Shown here piece by piece: positions 1-5,853 of a DNA stretch of 31,232 nucleotides; the stretch's first letter is position 1, and every line of letters starts with the position of its first letter. Made by a program: the position numbers and the translations under genes. The DNA comes from Chloroflexota bacterium (GTDB taxonomy: Bacteria > Chloroflexota > Anaerolineae > Anaerolineales > Anaerolineaceae), in contig JAJUJY010000033.1 of the NCBI GenBank assembly GCA_029265085.1, forward strand, positions 1-31,232, in the 5' to 3' direction. The notes under the pieces are model-generated. The model worked only from the letters and a program-made list of their open reading frames with translations. It made no database searches and was not told where the DNA came from.

Positions 1-435
1 CATGGTGCCATTGAGTGTGAAGATCAGGATAATAGCGCCTAAATCCCAGAGCCCGATCAGCATCCCAATTAACACGATCATCAGCGATGAACTGAGCGCA
101 TATTCATAAAACCGGACGGGGTTCATGCCTTTCTTCAGGTTTTCTACATAGCGCCCATAACCAATGGTGGATAGATAGAAATGCGCCACCGCTGAGATCA
201 GCAAGAACATAGCCACGGCTGGCCCAAAAGGCAGCTCATATAATAGTTGTGAATTGGGAGATAGAGAAAAGGTGGTTGTATCGAAGTTGAGGTAATTGGT
301 GTAGATTGGATAGGTTGTATCATTACTCACCAGGATCATGAAAACGCCTTGAATCAGGTGGAGAAACCCCATGATAAGATTGAATCTTCTGAGGCCAGCA
401 AACTTTTTGTCCAGTGCAGCTTTTGCTTCTTTCAT
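1..435 (-). CDS. Heliorhodopsin, N-terminal part (gene runs off the window edge)
   Basis: The first 145 residues read on the minus strand without a stop. The start is ATG at 435-433 behind an AGGAGAG ribosome site. The fragment has a short charged N terminus (FAGLRRFN, residues 12-19), a first membrane helix containing MGFLHLIQG (22-30), a polar loop (38-63), a second helix with FLLISAVAH (77-85), then LKKGMNPVRFYEYALSSS (100-117) and a hydrophobic third helix ending in LWDLG. These are the family signatures of heliorhodopsin, the inverted-topology retinal protein. By alignment from memory with heliorhodopsin 48C12, H26, H85 and E111 match its H23, H80 and the counterion E107. The retinal-binding lysine in helix 7 lies outside the window, so retinal binding cannot be confirmed here. 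The usual length is about 250-260 residues, so roughly 110 are missing. The cellular role of the family is unsettled; light sensing or enzyme regulation has been proposed. Confidence 0.92.
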   Translation of the reverse strand, partial: MKEAKAALDKKFAGLRRFNLIMGFLHLIQGVFMILVSNDTTYPIYTNYLNFDTTTFSLSPNSQLLYELPFGPAVAMFLLISAVAHFYLSTIGYGRYVENLKKGMNPVRFYEYALSSSLMIVLIGMLIGLWDLGAIILIFTLNGTM

Positions 436-523
436 CTTGTTCTCTCCTTTTGTTCCGAGAATTTAAGAATGCTTAACAACAATTCTGGATTTATTTTTGT
501 ACATTTAAAGGCCCCTGATAAAG

Positions 524-552
524 ATTATAGAACCCTTTGATCCAACATACAA
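524..552 (-). promoter_or_regulatory. Sigma-70-type promoter of the heliorhodopsin gene
   Basis: On the minus strand TTGTAT (552-547) is followed after 17 bp by a consensus TATAAT (529-524). Transcription would begin near 517, giving a leader of about 80 nt before the ATG at 435. The promoter lies in the gap between the small upstream gene and the heliorhodopsin, so the latter can be expressed on its own. Confidence 0.6.
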
Positions 553-601
553 TTCCTCAAAAAGGTAATTTCGTTCAGATACAGAAGAGAAGATATTGTG
601 C

Positions 602-910
602 CTACGCCGACTTACTGCCTGACAAATTTTCACGGATCAGGTCTTGCAAATCCAAACGCATTAAATCTGCAACCCGTTTGCTCGGCATTTCCTCGATGGC
701 GTCAAGCAATTCTTCCGCCCGTTTATGCCATTCTTGTTCGATATGGGGGCAGTAAAAATAATCATGGAGCTTTTGTATTTTTGCCATTGCACCAGCAAAA
801 CTGGTTGGACCTGATTGATTCCGCTTTACCAGGCAGATTGTCCCACAGATAAGGCAGTGCCTTTCATTAATTTCACCTGGTGTTTCGAAAAATTGGTCAT
901 AACCTTTCAT
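602..910 (-). CDS. Small unknown protein with a CxxC-type putative metal site
   Basis: This 102-residue protein starts at ATG 910-908, about 8 nt after a GGGAGG ribosome site. I do not recognise the family. It has C19, C22 and C26 in the stretch HCLICGTICLVKRN, then C54 and H56 in FYCPH, a spacing that could hold a zinc ion. The C-terminal half is rich in charged helical residues (HKRAEELLDAIEEM, RLDLQDLIREN) and there is no membrane segment or signal peptide, so it is probably cytoplasmic. It lies directly upstream of the heliorhodopsin on the same strand, but a good promoter separates the two, so co-transcription is possible but not required. It could be a regulatory or adaptor protein; nothing in the sequence shows an enzyme activity. 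Confidence 0.75.
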   Translation of the reverse strand: MKGYDQFFETPGEINERHCLICGTICLVKRNQSGPTSFAGAMAKIQKLHDYFYCPHIEQEWHKRAEELLDAIEEMPSKRVADLMRLDLQDLIRENLSGSKSA

Positions 911-1060
911 CGAGCAGCCTCCCAGAAAGAAATGAAAATGATTGGTACGTATGAGGAAATGTTTTTATAAACGGTTGATTCACCAGACAAACCCCCTTAA
1001 TATTAAGAATTATAGCATTCTCTTAAAATTTGAGAATCACTGTATTCCCTGTCCACTGGC

Positions 1061-1069
1061 TGGTATACT
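1061..1069 (+). promoter_or_regulatory. Extended -10 promoter upstream of the HAD gene
   Basis: TGGTATACT is an extended -10 element (TGn plus TATACT at 1064-1069). The -35 region is weak. Transcription would start near 1076, leaving about 35 nt before the ATG at 1111, with no clear Shine-Dalgarno sequence. Just upstream, ATTCTC (1017-1022) and GAGAAT (1032-1037) form a 6-bp inverted repeat with a 9-nt spacer, which could be an operator. Confidence 0.4.
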
Positions 1070-1110
1070 TATGACAATAATTTTTCCTGCGTATATTTGA
1101 TTTAAAAGCT

Positions 1111-1737
1111 ATGCTAAAAAACATTCTTTGGGACCTTGACGGAACCATCTTTGACAGCTACCCGGCCATCAGTTCGGCTTTTGATGCGGCCTTTCGTACG
1201 TTTGGTGTAATCCTGCCTATCCAGCAGATCACTGCGCTGGCACTGGTCTCTTTCCGGCATTGCTACACCACCGTAGCACAGACCCACCAGCTCGATGTGG
1301 ATGCTGTACGCGCCCGCTTCACGGAGGCTTACCGTGCACTCGACCTCTCGCAGCAGCGGCCGTTTCCCGGTGTCGAAGAGGCACTGAAACTGCCGCTGGC
1401 GCGCGGCGGCAAGAATGGAATTGTCACCCACCGCGAGCTGTCCACTACCCTGGGGCTGCTGGATATCCACCACCTGCGTGGATATTTTGCAGGCTGGGTC
1501 ACTGCCGATGACGGCTTTCCGCGCAAGCCCGCTCCGGATGCCTTCCAGGCCGCTGTGGAACGCCTGGGATTAATTCCTGGCGAGACGCTCGGCATTGGCG
1601 ACCGCGATCTGGATTTGCAGTCCGCTCAGGGGGCTGGTCTGCGCACCTGCGCCTTTGGCTCTGGCCTATTCACCGTCCAGGCGGATGCGCATGTGCTCAA
1701 TTTTGCTCAGTTGATCGATTGGTGGAATAAGCTTTAA
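1111..1737 (+). CDS. HAD-superfamily phosphatase (phosphoglycolate phosphatase-like)
   Basis: This 208-residue cytoplasmic hydrolase has all four HAD motifs. Motif I is WDLDGT, with nucleophile D8 and acid/base D10. Motif II is T106 in IVTHR, motif III is K139 in RKPAPDAF, and motif IV is GDRDLD (163-168) for magnesium binding. The helical cap sits between motif I and motif II (roughly residues 15-90), as in subfamily I enzymes such as phosphoglycolate phosphatase or pyrophosphatase PpaX. The length is normal for the group. The substrate cannot be read from sequence: phosphoglycolate, pyrophosphate and sugar phosphates are all possible. The gene stands alone, bounded by its own extended -10 promoter and a terminator shared with the convergent OsmC gene. 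The start has no strong ribosome site, but motif I lies right behind it, so little room for another start remains. Confidence 0.9.
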   Translation: MLKNILWDLDGTIFDSYPAISSAFDAAFRTFGVILPIQQITALALVSFRHCYTTVAQTHQLDVDAVRARFTEAYRALDLSQQRPFPGVEEALKLPLARGGKNGIVTHRELSTTLGLLDIHHLRGYFAGWVTADDGFPRKPAPDAFQAAVERLGLIPGETLGIGDRDLDLQSAQGAGLRTCAFGSGLFTVQADAHVLNFAQLIDWWNKL

Positions 1738-1769
1738 GAAGAAAAACATCATCGGAATTAAATAAACAT

Positions 1770-1800
1770 GGGCAGCCATCCGGCTGCCCAAATTATTTTA
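1770..1800. terminator. Bidirectional hairpin terminator between HAD and OsmC genes
   Basis: GGGCAGCC (1770-1777) and GGCTGCCC (1782-1789) form a perfect 8-bp stem with a 4-nt loop. It is followed on the plus strand by AAATTATTTTA. It sits between two convergent genes and can serve both. Confidence 0.8.
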
Positions 1801-1811
1801 ATCCGTCAATA

Positions 1812-2276
1812 TTATGCCGGAACTGCTTCGCTATTTTCAATCACAATCCGCGTAGGCAGTAATGTAGTTCCCACGGCCAGCGTATCACCTACCGGGCAGC
1901 GGCTCTCGATAAATTTCTGAAATTCAGCCACTTTTTCCGGATCGGAATCCGTTTTAATGTGCATGGTAAATCGAATTTCCTGGAAACCGTTCCGCACCCC
2001 CGGCTTGCCCAGCAAAAAGCCGTCTGTGTCCAGGTCGCCTTCCAGTTCCACCCAAAAATCCTGCAGGTCGATATGGCGGGCTCGCGCAAAAGCAGAGGCA
2101 ACAATCACCTGGCAAGAACCTAATGCACTTAATACCGCTTCAACCGGATTCATTCCGGTATCGGTACCGCCCAACTCCTGGGGCTCATCCATGCGGATTT
2201 TAAACCCGCGAACTTCACTTTCAACCGCTAACCCCTTGACCAGCTTTGATGTTGCTTTAAAGGTCACCATTGACAT
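1812..2276 (-). CDS. OsmC/Ohr-family protein
   Basis: The protein has 154 residues when started at ATG 2276-2274, which lies 7 nt behind a GGAG ribosome site (2284-2287). A longer reading from 2300 would place that ribosome site inside the coding region and is rejected. The family's two redox cysteines are present: C55 in ALGSCQVIVASAFA and C127 in ESRCPVGDTL. The GMNPVEAVLSAL stretch typical of OsmC-like folds precedes the first. Family members reduce organic peroxides or act on related thiol chemistry as dimers in the cytoplasm. This one looks more like the general OsmC/YhfA group than Ohr, so the peroxide substrate is an inference. It is transcribed alone from a -10 box about 100 nt upstream. 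Confidence 0.9.
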   Translation of the reverse strand: MSMVTFKATSKLVKGLAVESEVRGFKIRMDEPQELGGTDTGMNPVEAVLSALGSCQVIVASAFARARHIDLQDFWVELEGDLDTDGFLLGKPGVRNGFQEIRFTMHIKTDSDPEKVAEFQKFIESRCPVGDTLAVGTTLLPTRIVIENSEAVPA

Positions 2277-2372
2277 TTTGATACTCCTATAAATAACCAT
2301 TAATTTTGATTTTTGAAGCGCAAGACAGGTACGTTTGGTGATCTACCGCCCCCTGCCCTGCTCCTCAATTTC

Positions 2373-2378
2373 ATTATA
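2373..2378 (-). promoter_or_regulatory. -10 box upstream of the OsmC-family gene
   Basis: A consensus TATAAT reads on the minus strand at 2378-2373; the -35 region is poor. Transcription from here would give a leader of about 90 nt. Confidence 0.4.
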
Positions 2379-2455
2379 GGACTCAAACTGTCAGAATATT
2401 AGGGCTAAAAGTCCGCTTTATTTGTGAACAAAGTCACAATCCGCCCGGATTCGAA

Positions 2456-2797
2456 CTATTCAGCACTCCGCTGCTGCAAGAGCATGGCCGTCTTGCGTGT
2501 ATTTTCTTCCATGGAAAGGAAGAGGAAAATCGCCTCACCAATGGCATACTGGGTAATCGCTGCAGAGCCCAGGCCAAGCAGAATCGCAATACTGGCAACA
2601 ATTCCACCCAAAGCACCGCCAAGCCAGCCCATCCCGCCCATATCCATCTGATACATCAGCTCTTCAAATGCGGCACCACCGAGGATACTGGTCAGGCATA
2701 CGCCCAGCACAGCCAGGACTGTAATCACAGCCAGGATAACTCCAAAAATTTTATAGACTGTGCCAATAAACCGCAAGATACCAAAACGCTTTTCCAT
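2456..2797 (-). CDS. Small unknown integral membrane protein
   Basis: This protein has 113 residues and begins at ATG 2797-2795 behind GGGAGGTAAGC, a strong ribosome site. It starts with a short basic segment (MEKRFGILRFIG). A long hydrophobic helix follows at about 18-40, then a Gly/Met-rich loop (MYQMDMGGMGWLGG, about 48-61) and a second hydrophobic stretch (about 62-95), possibly a tight hairpin of two helices. It ends in a charged tail (ENTRKTAMLLQQR). I do not recognise a named family. Similar small proteins that open with a basic LRFIG-like segment occur in Chloroflexota, but no function can be given. A consensus TATAAT lies at 2837-2832 on the minus strand, just before it. Confidence 0.75.
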   Translation of the reverse strand: MEKRFGILRFIGTVYKIFGVILAVITVLAVLGVCLTSILGGAAFEELMYQMDMGGMGWLGGALGGIVASIAILLGLGSAAITQYAIGEAIFLFLSMEENTRKTAMLLQQRSAE

Positions 2798-2831
2798 GCT
2801 TACCTCCCAGAGAATTTAATTTGATATCTTG

Positions 2832-2837
2832 ATTATA
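2832..2837 (-). promoter_or_regulatory. -10 box upstream of the small membrane protein gene
   Basis: TATAAT on the minus strand lies about 35 nt before the start codon. The matching -35 region falls at the very end of the upstream gene and is weak. Confidence 0.35.
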
Positions 2838-2849
2838 GGTGAAAATAAA

Positions 2850-3590
2850 TTATGAACCTGCTAATTCCGGCGCAAGTTCAAGAATTTGGTTCACCAATAC
2901 ATCATCAGGAATGTTTTGACAGCCGGTAATACCCAATTCTTTTCCGATCCGGTGAAGATCCGCCCGAGAATGGCAGCGGCGAAATTTTCTAACCGGGTGA
3001 TCAAAGGTCGCAGTCCATTCTTCTGTGCTGCACAATCCGGGTGTACTCAACTGCCCATAAGCCAATTCAAGGATCAAATCACTTACCTGCTCTGCTGTTC
3101 CTTGAATCACATTTTCAGCAACCGGCCGGCCGGGAATACCCTGGCAGGTGTGAAATTCATGGATCAACCAATCCAATAAAATCATTTTTTCTTGGACTGA
3201 CCGGGCTGTTGGCCAGCGAGTGAGAAATCCAAGAAACACTTCCGGAACCGAGCCAGGCAGCAATCGTTTCCCGTTATAACTATCAAAATATTCTCCACAA
3301 GTAACCAACCAACCACATTGGCTGCAGCGCAATGAACGGCTCTTGTGATCTGCTCCCATCCGAAATCGGTCCGTCAGAACCCAACCACACGAACGGCACT
3401 TCACAACGCCGGTGGTTTGAGCTTGCAGAATCTCAACCATATCGCTGATCCGCTCATAGATTTGAAAACTGAGTTTCTCCAACAAGTCTTCATCCAATAA
3501 ACCACGCGCATCCGATTCATACAGCCGGCGGATATCAGCGCGGCGAACTCGCTTTGCCCAATGAAATGGATCATGTTCCACAGCAGTCAA
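2850..3590 (-). CDS. Unknown protein with a double-CxxC zinc ribbon
   Basis: I do not recognise this family. The 246-residue protein has a zinc-ribbon-like core: C65 and C68 in CRSCGW, then C89 and C92 in CSQCGW, with an extra C98. The two half-sites look like copies of each other (C-x-x-C-G-W). The N-terminal 50 residues are basic and helical. The C-terminal half holds a well-ordered segment (GIPGRPVAENVIQG, TAEQVSDLILELAYG) and a helical end rich in leucine. The start needs care: the GGAGG ribosome site at 3601-3597 directly abuts a GTG at 3596, which is too close to use. It lies 6 nt before TTG at 3590, so TTG is preferred; GTG at 3581 is the alternative. No membrane segment is visible. 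A nucleic-acid-binding or regulatory role is possible but unproven. Confidence 0.75.
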   Translation of the reverse strand: MTAVEHDPFHWAKRVRRADIRRLYESDARGLLDEDLLEKLSFQIYERISDMVEILQAQTTGVVKCRSCGWVLTDRFRMGADHKSRSLRCSQCGWLVTCGEYFDSYNGKRLLPGSVPEVFLGFLTRWPTARSVQEKMILLDWLIHEFHTCQGIPGRPVAENVIQGTAEQVSDLILELAYGQLSTPGLCSTEEWTATFDHPVRKFRRCHSRADLHRIGKELGITGCQNIPDDVLVNQILELAPELAGS

Positions 3591-3620
3591 CGACACCCTC
3601 CAAAATTGTTATTCTCTTCT

Positions 3621-3657
3621 AGTATAAAACCTCCGGGTGGGATATGTCCCACCCGGA
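3621..3657 (-). terminator. Hairpin terminator overlapping a promoter-like element
   Basis: TCCGGGTGGGA (3632-3642) and TCCCACCCGGA (3647-3657) form a perfect 11-bp stem with a 4-nt loop. On the minus strand it is followed by GGTTTTATA, a short T-rich tract, so it should end transcription of the gene at 3678-4160. The T-rich tract runs into TATACT (3626-3621), which may be the -10 box of the next gene. Confidence 0.7.
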
Positions 3658-3677
3658 ACATCACCGCAGTCGAAAAC

Positions 3678-4160
3678 CTATTTCCTAGGTTTGACCGGTT
3701 CGTACAGGATTAAATCGTGCCCATTTTCTCCGTTGACCAGTTCTTCGTAGCACAGAGTGCAGGCAGGCTGCCATTCCGGATGGTTATGCAGCCATCCCAT
3801 CAAATGCTGCCAACCGCCTGGAATAGATTCGAACGGAGCCTCAAAGGCGTTGTACACCCGCATCACCGCACAAGTACTCCCGCCGTAGATGCGGTTCTGA
3901 ACACCGTCATCCGCTTTTACGTCTTCCGGAACTACGTAGCCGATTTCATATCCTCGCATACCGGCAGCTGCTTCCGCCGGACTGACCGGACTGTCAAAGC
4001 CAAAACTTCTCCGGCCTTCCACCGGCAAACCGTGTTGAACCAGCCAGTTTTGCACCGCGCGAATCGAATCATCTTCCGGTTCCGTGCTGATCACCCGGCA
4101 AGAAATCACATGTTGTGCGGGGAGTTCTTCAATCGTAATCTCACCAAATCGATGTGCCAT
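3678..4160 (-). CDS. GyrI-like effector-binding domain protein (stand-alone)
   Basis: This 160-residue protein starts at ATG 4160-4158 behind AGGAGA. It fits the GyrI-like small-molecule-binding fold found in AraC-type Rob/BmrR effector domains and in the gyrase inhibitor SbmC. It opens with a strand (ITIEELPAQHVISCRVIST), has FGFDSPV and GYEIGYVVPEDVKAD in the middle, then GGSTCAVMRVYNAFE. Near the end come a Trp-rich helix (GGWQHLMGWLHNHPEW) and YEELVNGENGHDLILYEPV. The acidic and aromatic residues in the last segment usually line the ligand pocket. It is divergently paired with an AraC regulator that has a related C-terminal domain, which suggests both sense the same kind of small, possibly cationic or hydrophobic, molecule. 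There is no DNA-binding domain. Confidence 0.85.
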   Translation of the reverse strand: MAHRFGEITIEELPAQHVISCRVISTEPEDDSIRAVQNWLVQHGLPVEGRRSFGFDSPVSPAEAAAGMRGYEIGYVVPEDVKADDGVQNRIYGGSTCAVMRVYNAFEAPFESIPGGWQHLMGWLHNHPEWQPACTLCYEELVNGENGHDLILYEPVKPRK

Positions 4161-4249
4161 TTTTCATTCTCCTGTTTGATAAAACTTTTTGTATGGTTGC
4201 GGCCGCCTGAATTTCTGTCTTTATCTTAACGGATGATTCCAATAAGGTT

Positions 4250-4278
4250 TTGACGTTTTTTCTTATCTTGGTTACAAT
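4250..4278 (+). promoter_or_regulatory. Sigma-70-type promoter of the AraC regulator gene
   Basis: TTGACG (4250-4255), a 17-bp spacer and TACAAT (4273-4278) predict a start near 4285 and a leader of only about 27 nt. No Shine-Dalgarno sequence is visible before the ATG at 4312. The 151-bp divergent gap also holds the start region of the GyrI-like gene, so one regulator could control both. Confidence 0.65.
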
Positions 4279-4311
4279 CGGACCTATATCTCCGATTTAT
4301 CCAGCAACCCG

Positions 4312-5283
4312 ATGAAATACGACGACCGCATTCAACGCTCCGTAGATTATATTGAACAGAATTTAATGACTGTTCTGGATCTGGAAACGATTGCCAGCCA
4401 GTCCGGTTATTCATTGTCGCATTTTTACAAAGTGTTTCCGGCCATTACCGGATTCTCGGTGAAAGAGTTCGTGCGCAACAAACGCCTGGCCTATGCCGCC
4501 CGCCAGTTGGTTTTCACAACGCGCCGGATCATTGATATTGCACTGGACAGCGGCTTCGAATCACAGGAAGTTTTTACCCGGGCATTTATCAATTTGTACG
4601 GCATCACTCCGGGTGAATATCGCAAAACCCGCAAATCGTCGATCGAAACATTTGACCGGATCGATGCATCAGCCCAACTCTTGGAGCAGCGCGGCCAAAG
4701 GCAGCCTTTCCAAATCCCCATACAGGCAGAAATCATCCATCGCGGTTGGATGCACCTGGTCGGCATGGAAATACGAACCAGCATCGCGGAAAATATCGAC
4801 ACTTCTTCCATTCCGCGTTTTTGGCAGGAAACTTTCGCTCCCCGTATTGGGGAAATTCCCGGCCGGATCAATCCTTTCACTTCCATTGCGTATGAAGTCA
4901 ACGATCCCATACAGGATAGTTTATATCACCTGGCTTGTTTTGAAGTGAACGATCCGAAGCCTCCCCCCGGCATGGTTTCACGCAGCCTGGAACCAGGACA
5001 CTATGCAGTGTTTACCCCGCAGCGAATGCTGGACCCCTATGAATACTCAGCGCTGGTTCGCTACGCGTACGGTGAATGGTTTCCAATGTCCGGCTGTGAA
5101 ATCCGCGCCGATTATTCGTTAGATTTTTATTACACCACTCGCTCTCGTGACGGCAAAACAATTCACGAGCAGTTGTCTGTCCTGGTTCCCATTGAACCGC
5201 CCCACAAGCTGGAATATACCAGCACACCGTCCCCTTATGCTGGTAAAAACAGGTCGCAGAAAACCGGAGTTCACCGAACCTGA
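4312..5283 (+). CDS. AraC-family regulator with C-terminal GyrI-like ligand domain
   Basis: The 323-residue regulator begins with a double helix-turn-helix AraC domain (residues 1-108): an N-terminal helix (RSVDYIEQNL), then IASQSGYSLSHFYKVF as the first HTH, and IALDSGFESQEVFTRAF with the ending GITPGEYR as the second. A linker leads to a GyrI-like effector-binding domain (about 135-305), opening with IIHRGWMHLVGMEIR and containing GHYAVFTPQ and SLDFYYTTR. This is the Rob-like order (DNA binding first, ligand domain last), seen in activators of efflux and stress genes. The gene is divergent from a stand-alone GyrI-like protein, its most likely target or partner. The ligand is unknown. The start is supported by the promoter just upstream, although a ribosome site is lacking. 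Confidence 0.92.
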   Translation: MKYDDRIQRSVDYIEQNLMTVLDLETIASQSGYSLSHFYKVFPAITGFSVKEFVRNKRLAYAARQLVFTTRRIIDIALDSGFESQEVFTRAFINLYGITPGEYRKTRKSSIETFDRIDASAQLLEQRGQRQPFQIPIQAEIIHRGWMHLVGMEIRTSIAENIDTSSIPRFWQETFAPRIGEIPGRINPFTSIAYEVNDPIQDSLYHLACFEVNDPKPPPGMVSRSLEPGHYAVFTPQRMLDPYEYSALVRYAYGEWFPMSGCEIRADYSLDFYYTTRSRDGKTIHEQLSVLVPIEPPHKLEYTSTPSPYAGKNRSQKTGVHRT

Positions 5284-5341
5284 ATCGGTTTTTCACGGCC
5301 TGACAATACCTTTACTGCTTCATTGAAAAGGACACATCGTT

Positions 5342-5734
5342 ATGGCAAAGAAAAACGCAAATGAGAAAACAATCAGCATCGAAGAATTTATTACTTTCAT
5401 TCAAGGTTTACCAGAAGATGAACCATATGATGACCCAGATGTCTGGTATCGTTCACAAAAAGAACATTGGCTGGGTTGGTTAAGTGGTTATAACGGTCCT
5501 GGTGCGTATGGGCGAAAAACCTGGAAGCGTGATGCCAAATTTGTTTACAATCATATTGTTTGTGCGCAAATGTTAATTTACCTGGCAGGGGCAATTCCGC
5601 TGCAAGACGAACTGATTGAGGCCGCCATCACTGCCTATGAACAAAACGATTCGTCTCTGATGGCGCAGGCCGGTGCGGTTCGCAAGGTCATTCCCTGGTC
5701 GGAAATCTATCAAGCAATGATTGCCAAACAATAA
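5342..5734 (+). CDS. Conserved small protein of unknown function
   Basis: This 130-residue soluble protein starts at ATG 5342 with an AAAGGA site about 9 nt before it. It begins with a lysine-rich tail and an acidic segment (LPEDEPYDDPDVWY). The tryptophan- and glycine-rich core follows: KEHWLGWLSGYNGPGAYG (residues 40-57), then RDAKFVYNHIVCAQM. The rest is helical (LIYLAGAIPLQDELIEAAITAYE). The core reads like a conserved family of uncharacterised bacterial proteins, but I cannot name one. There is no transmembrane segment, and no catalytic motif I recognise. It lies 58 nt after the AraC regulator on the same strand with no terminator between them, so co-transcription is possible. It ends before a shared bidirectional terminator. 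Confidence 0.8.
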   Translation: MAKKNANEKTISIEEFITFIQGLPEDEPYDDPDVWYRSQKEHWLGWLSGYNGPGAYGRKTWKRDAKFVYNHIVCAQMLIYLAGAIPLQDELIEAAITAYEQNDSSLMAQAGAVRKVIPWSEIYQAMIAKQ

Positions 5735-5787
5735 ACCTCCTGGCTTGATCACTTCCGTAAATAATTGAGGTAATGACAAAATCAGAA

Positions 5788-5819
5788 AAACAAAAGCCCT
5801 GGTGAGAGGGCTTTTGTTT
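5788..5819. terminator. Bidirectional hairpin terminator
   Basis: AAACAAAAGCCCT (5788-5800) and AGGGCTTTTGTTT (5807-5819) form a perfect 13-bp stem with a 6-nt loop. The A- and T-rich outer parts give a T tract in both directions. It separates the convergent small-protein and DUF362 genes. Confidence 0.9.
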
Positions 5820-5853
5820 CTTGACAATCATCAAATCGAAAGCAATTGTTCGA

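Noticed and set aside
349..540. Plus-strand reading frame of 63 codons
   Set aside because: It lies antisense to the heliorhodopsin start and its promoter; the product has no domain-like order.
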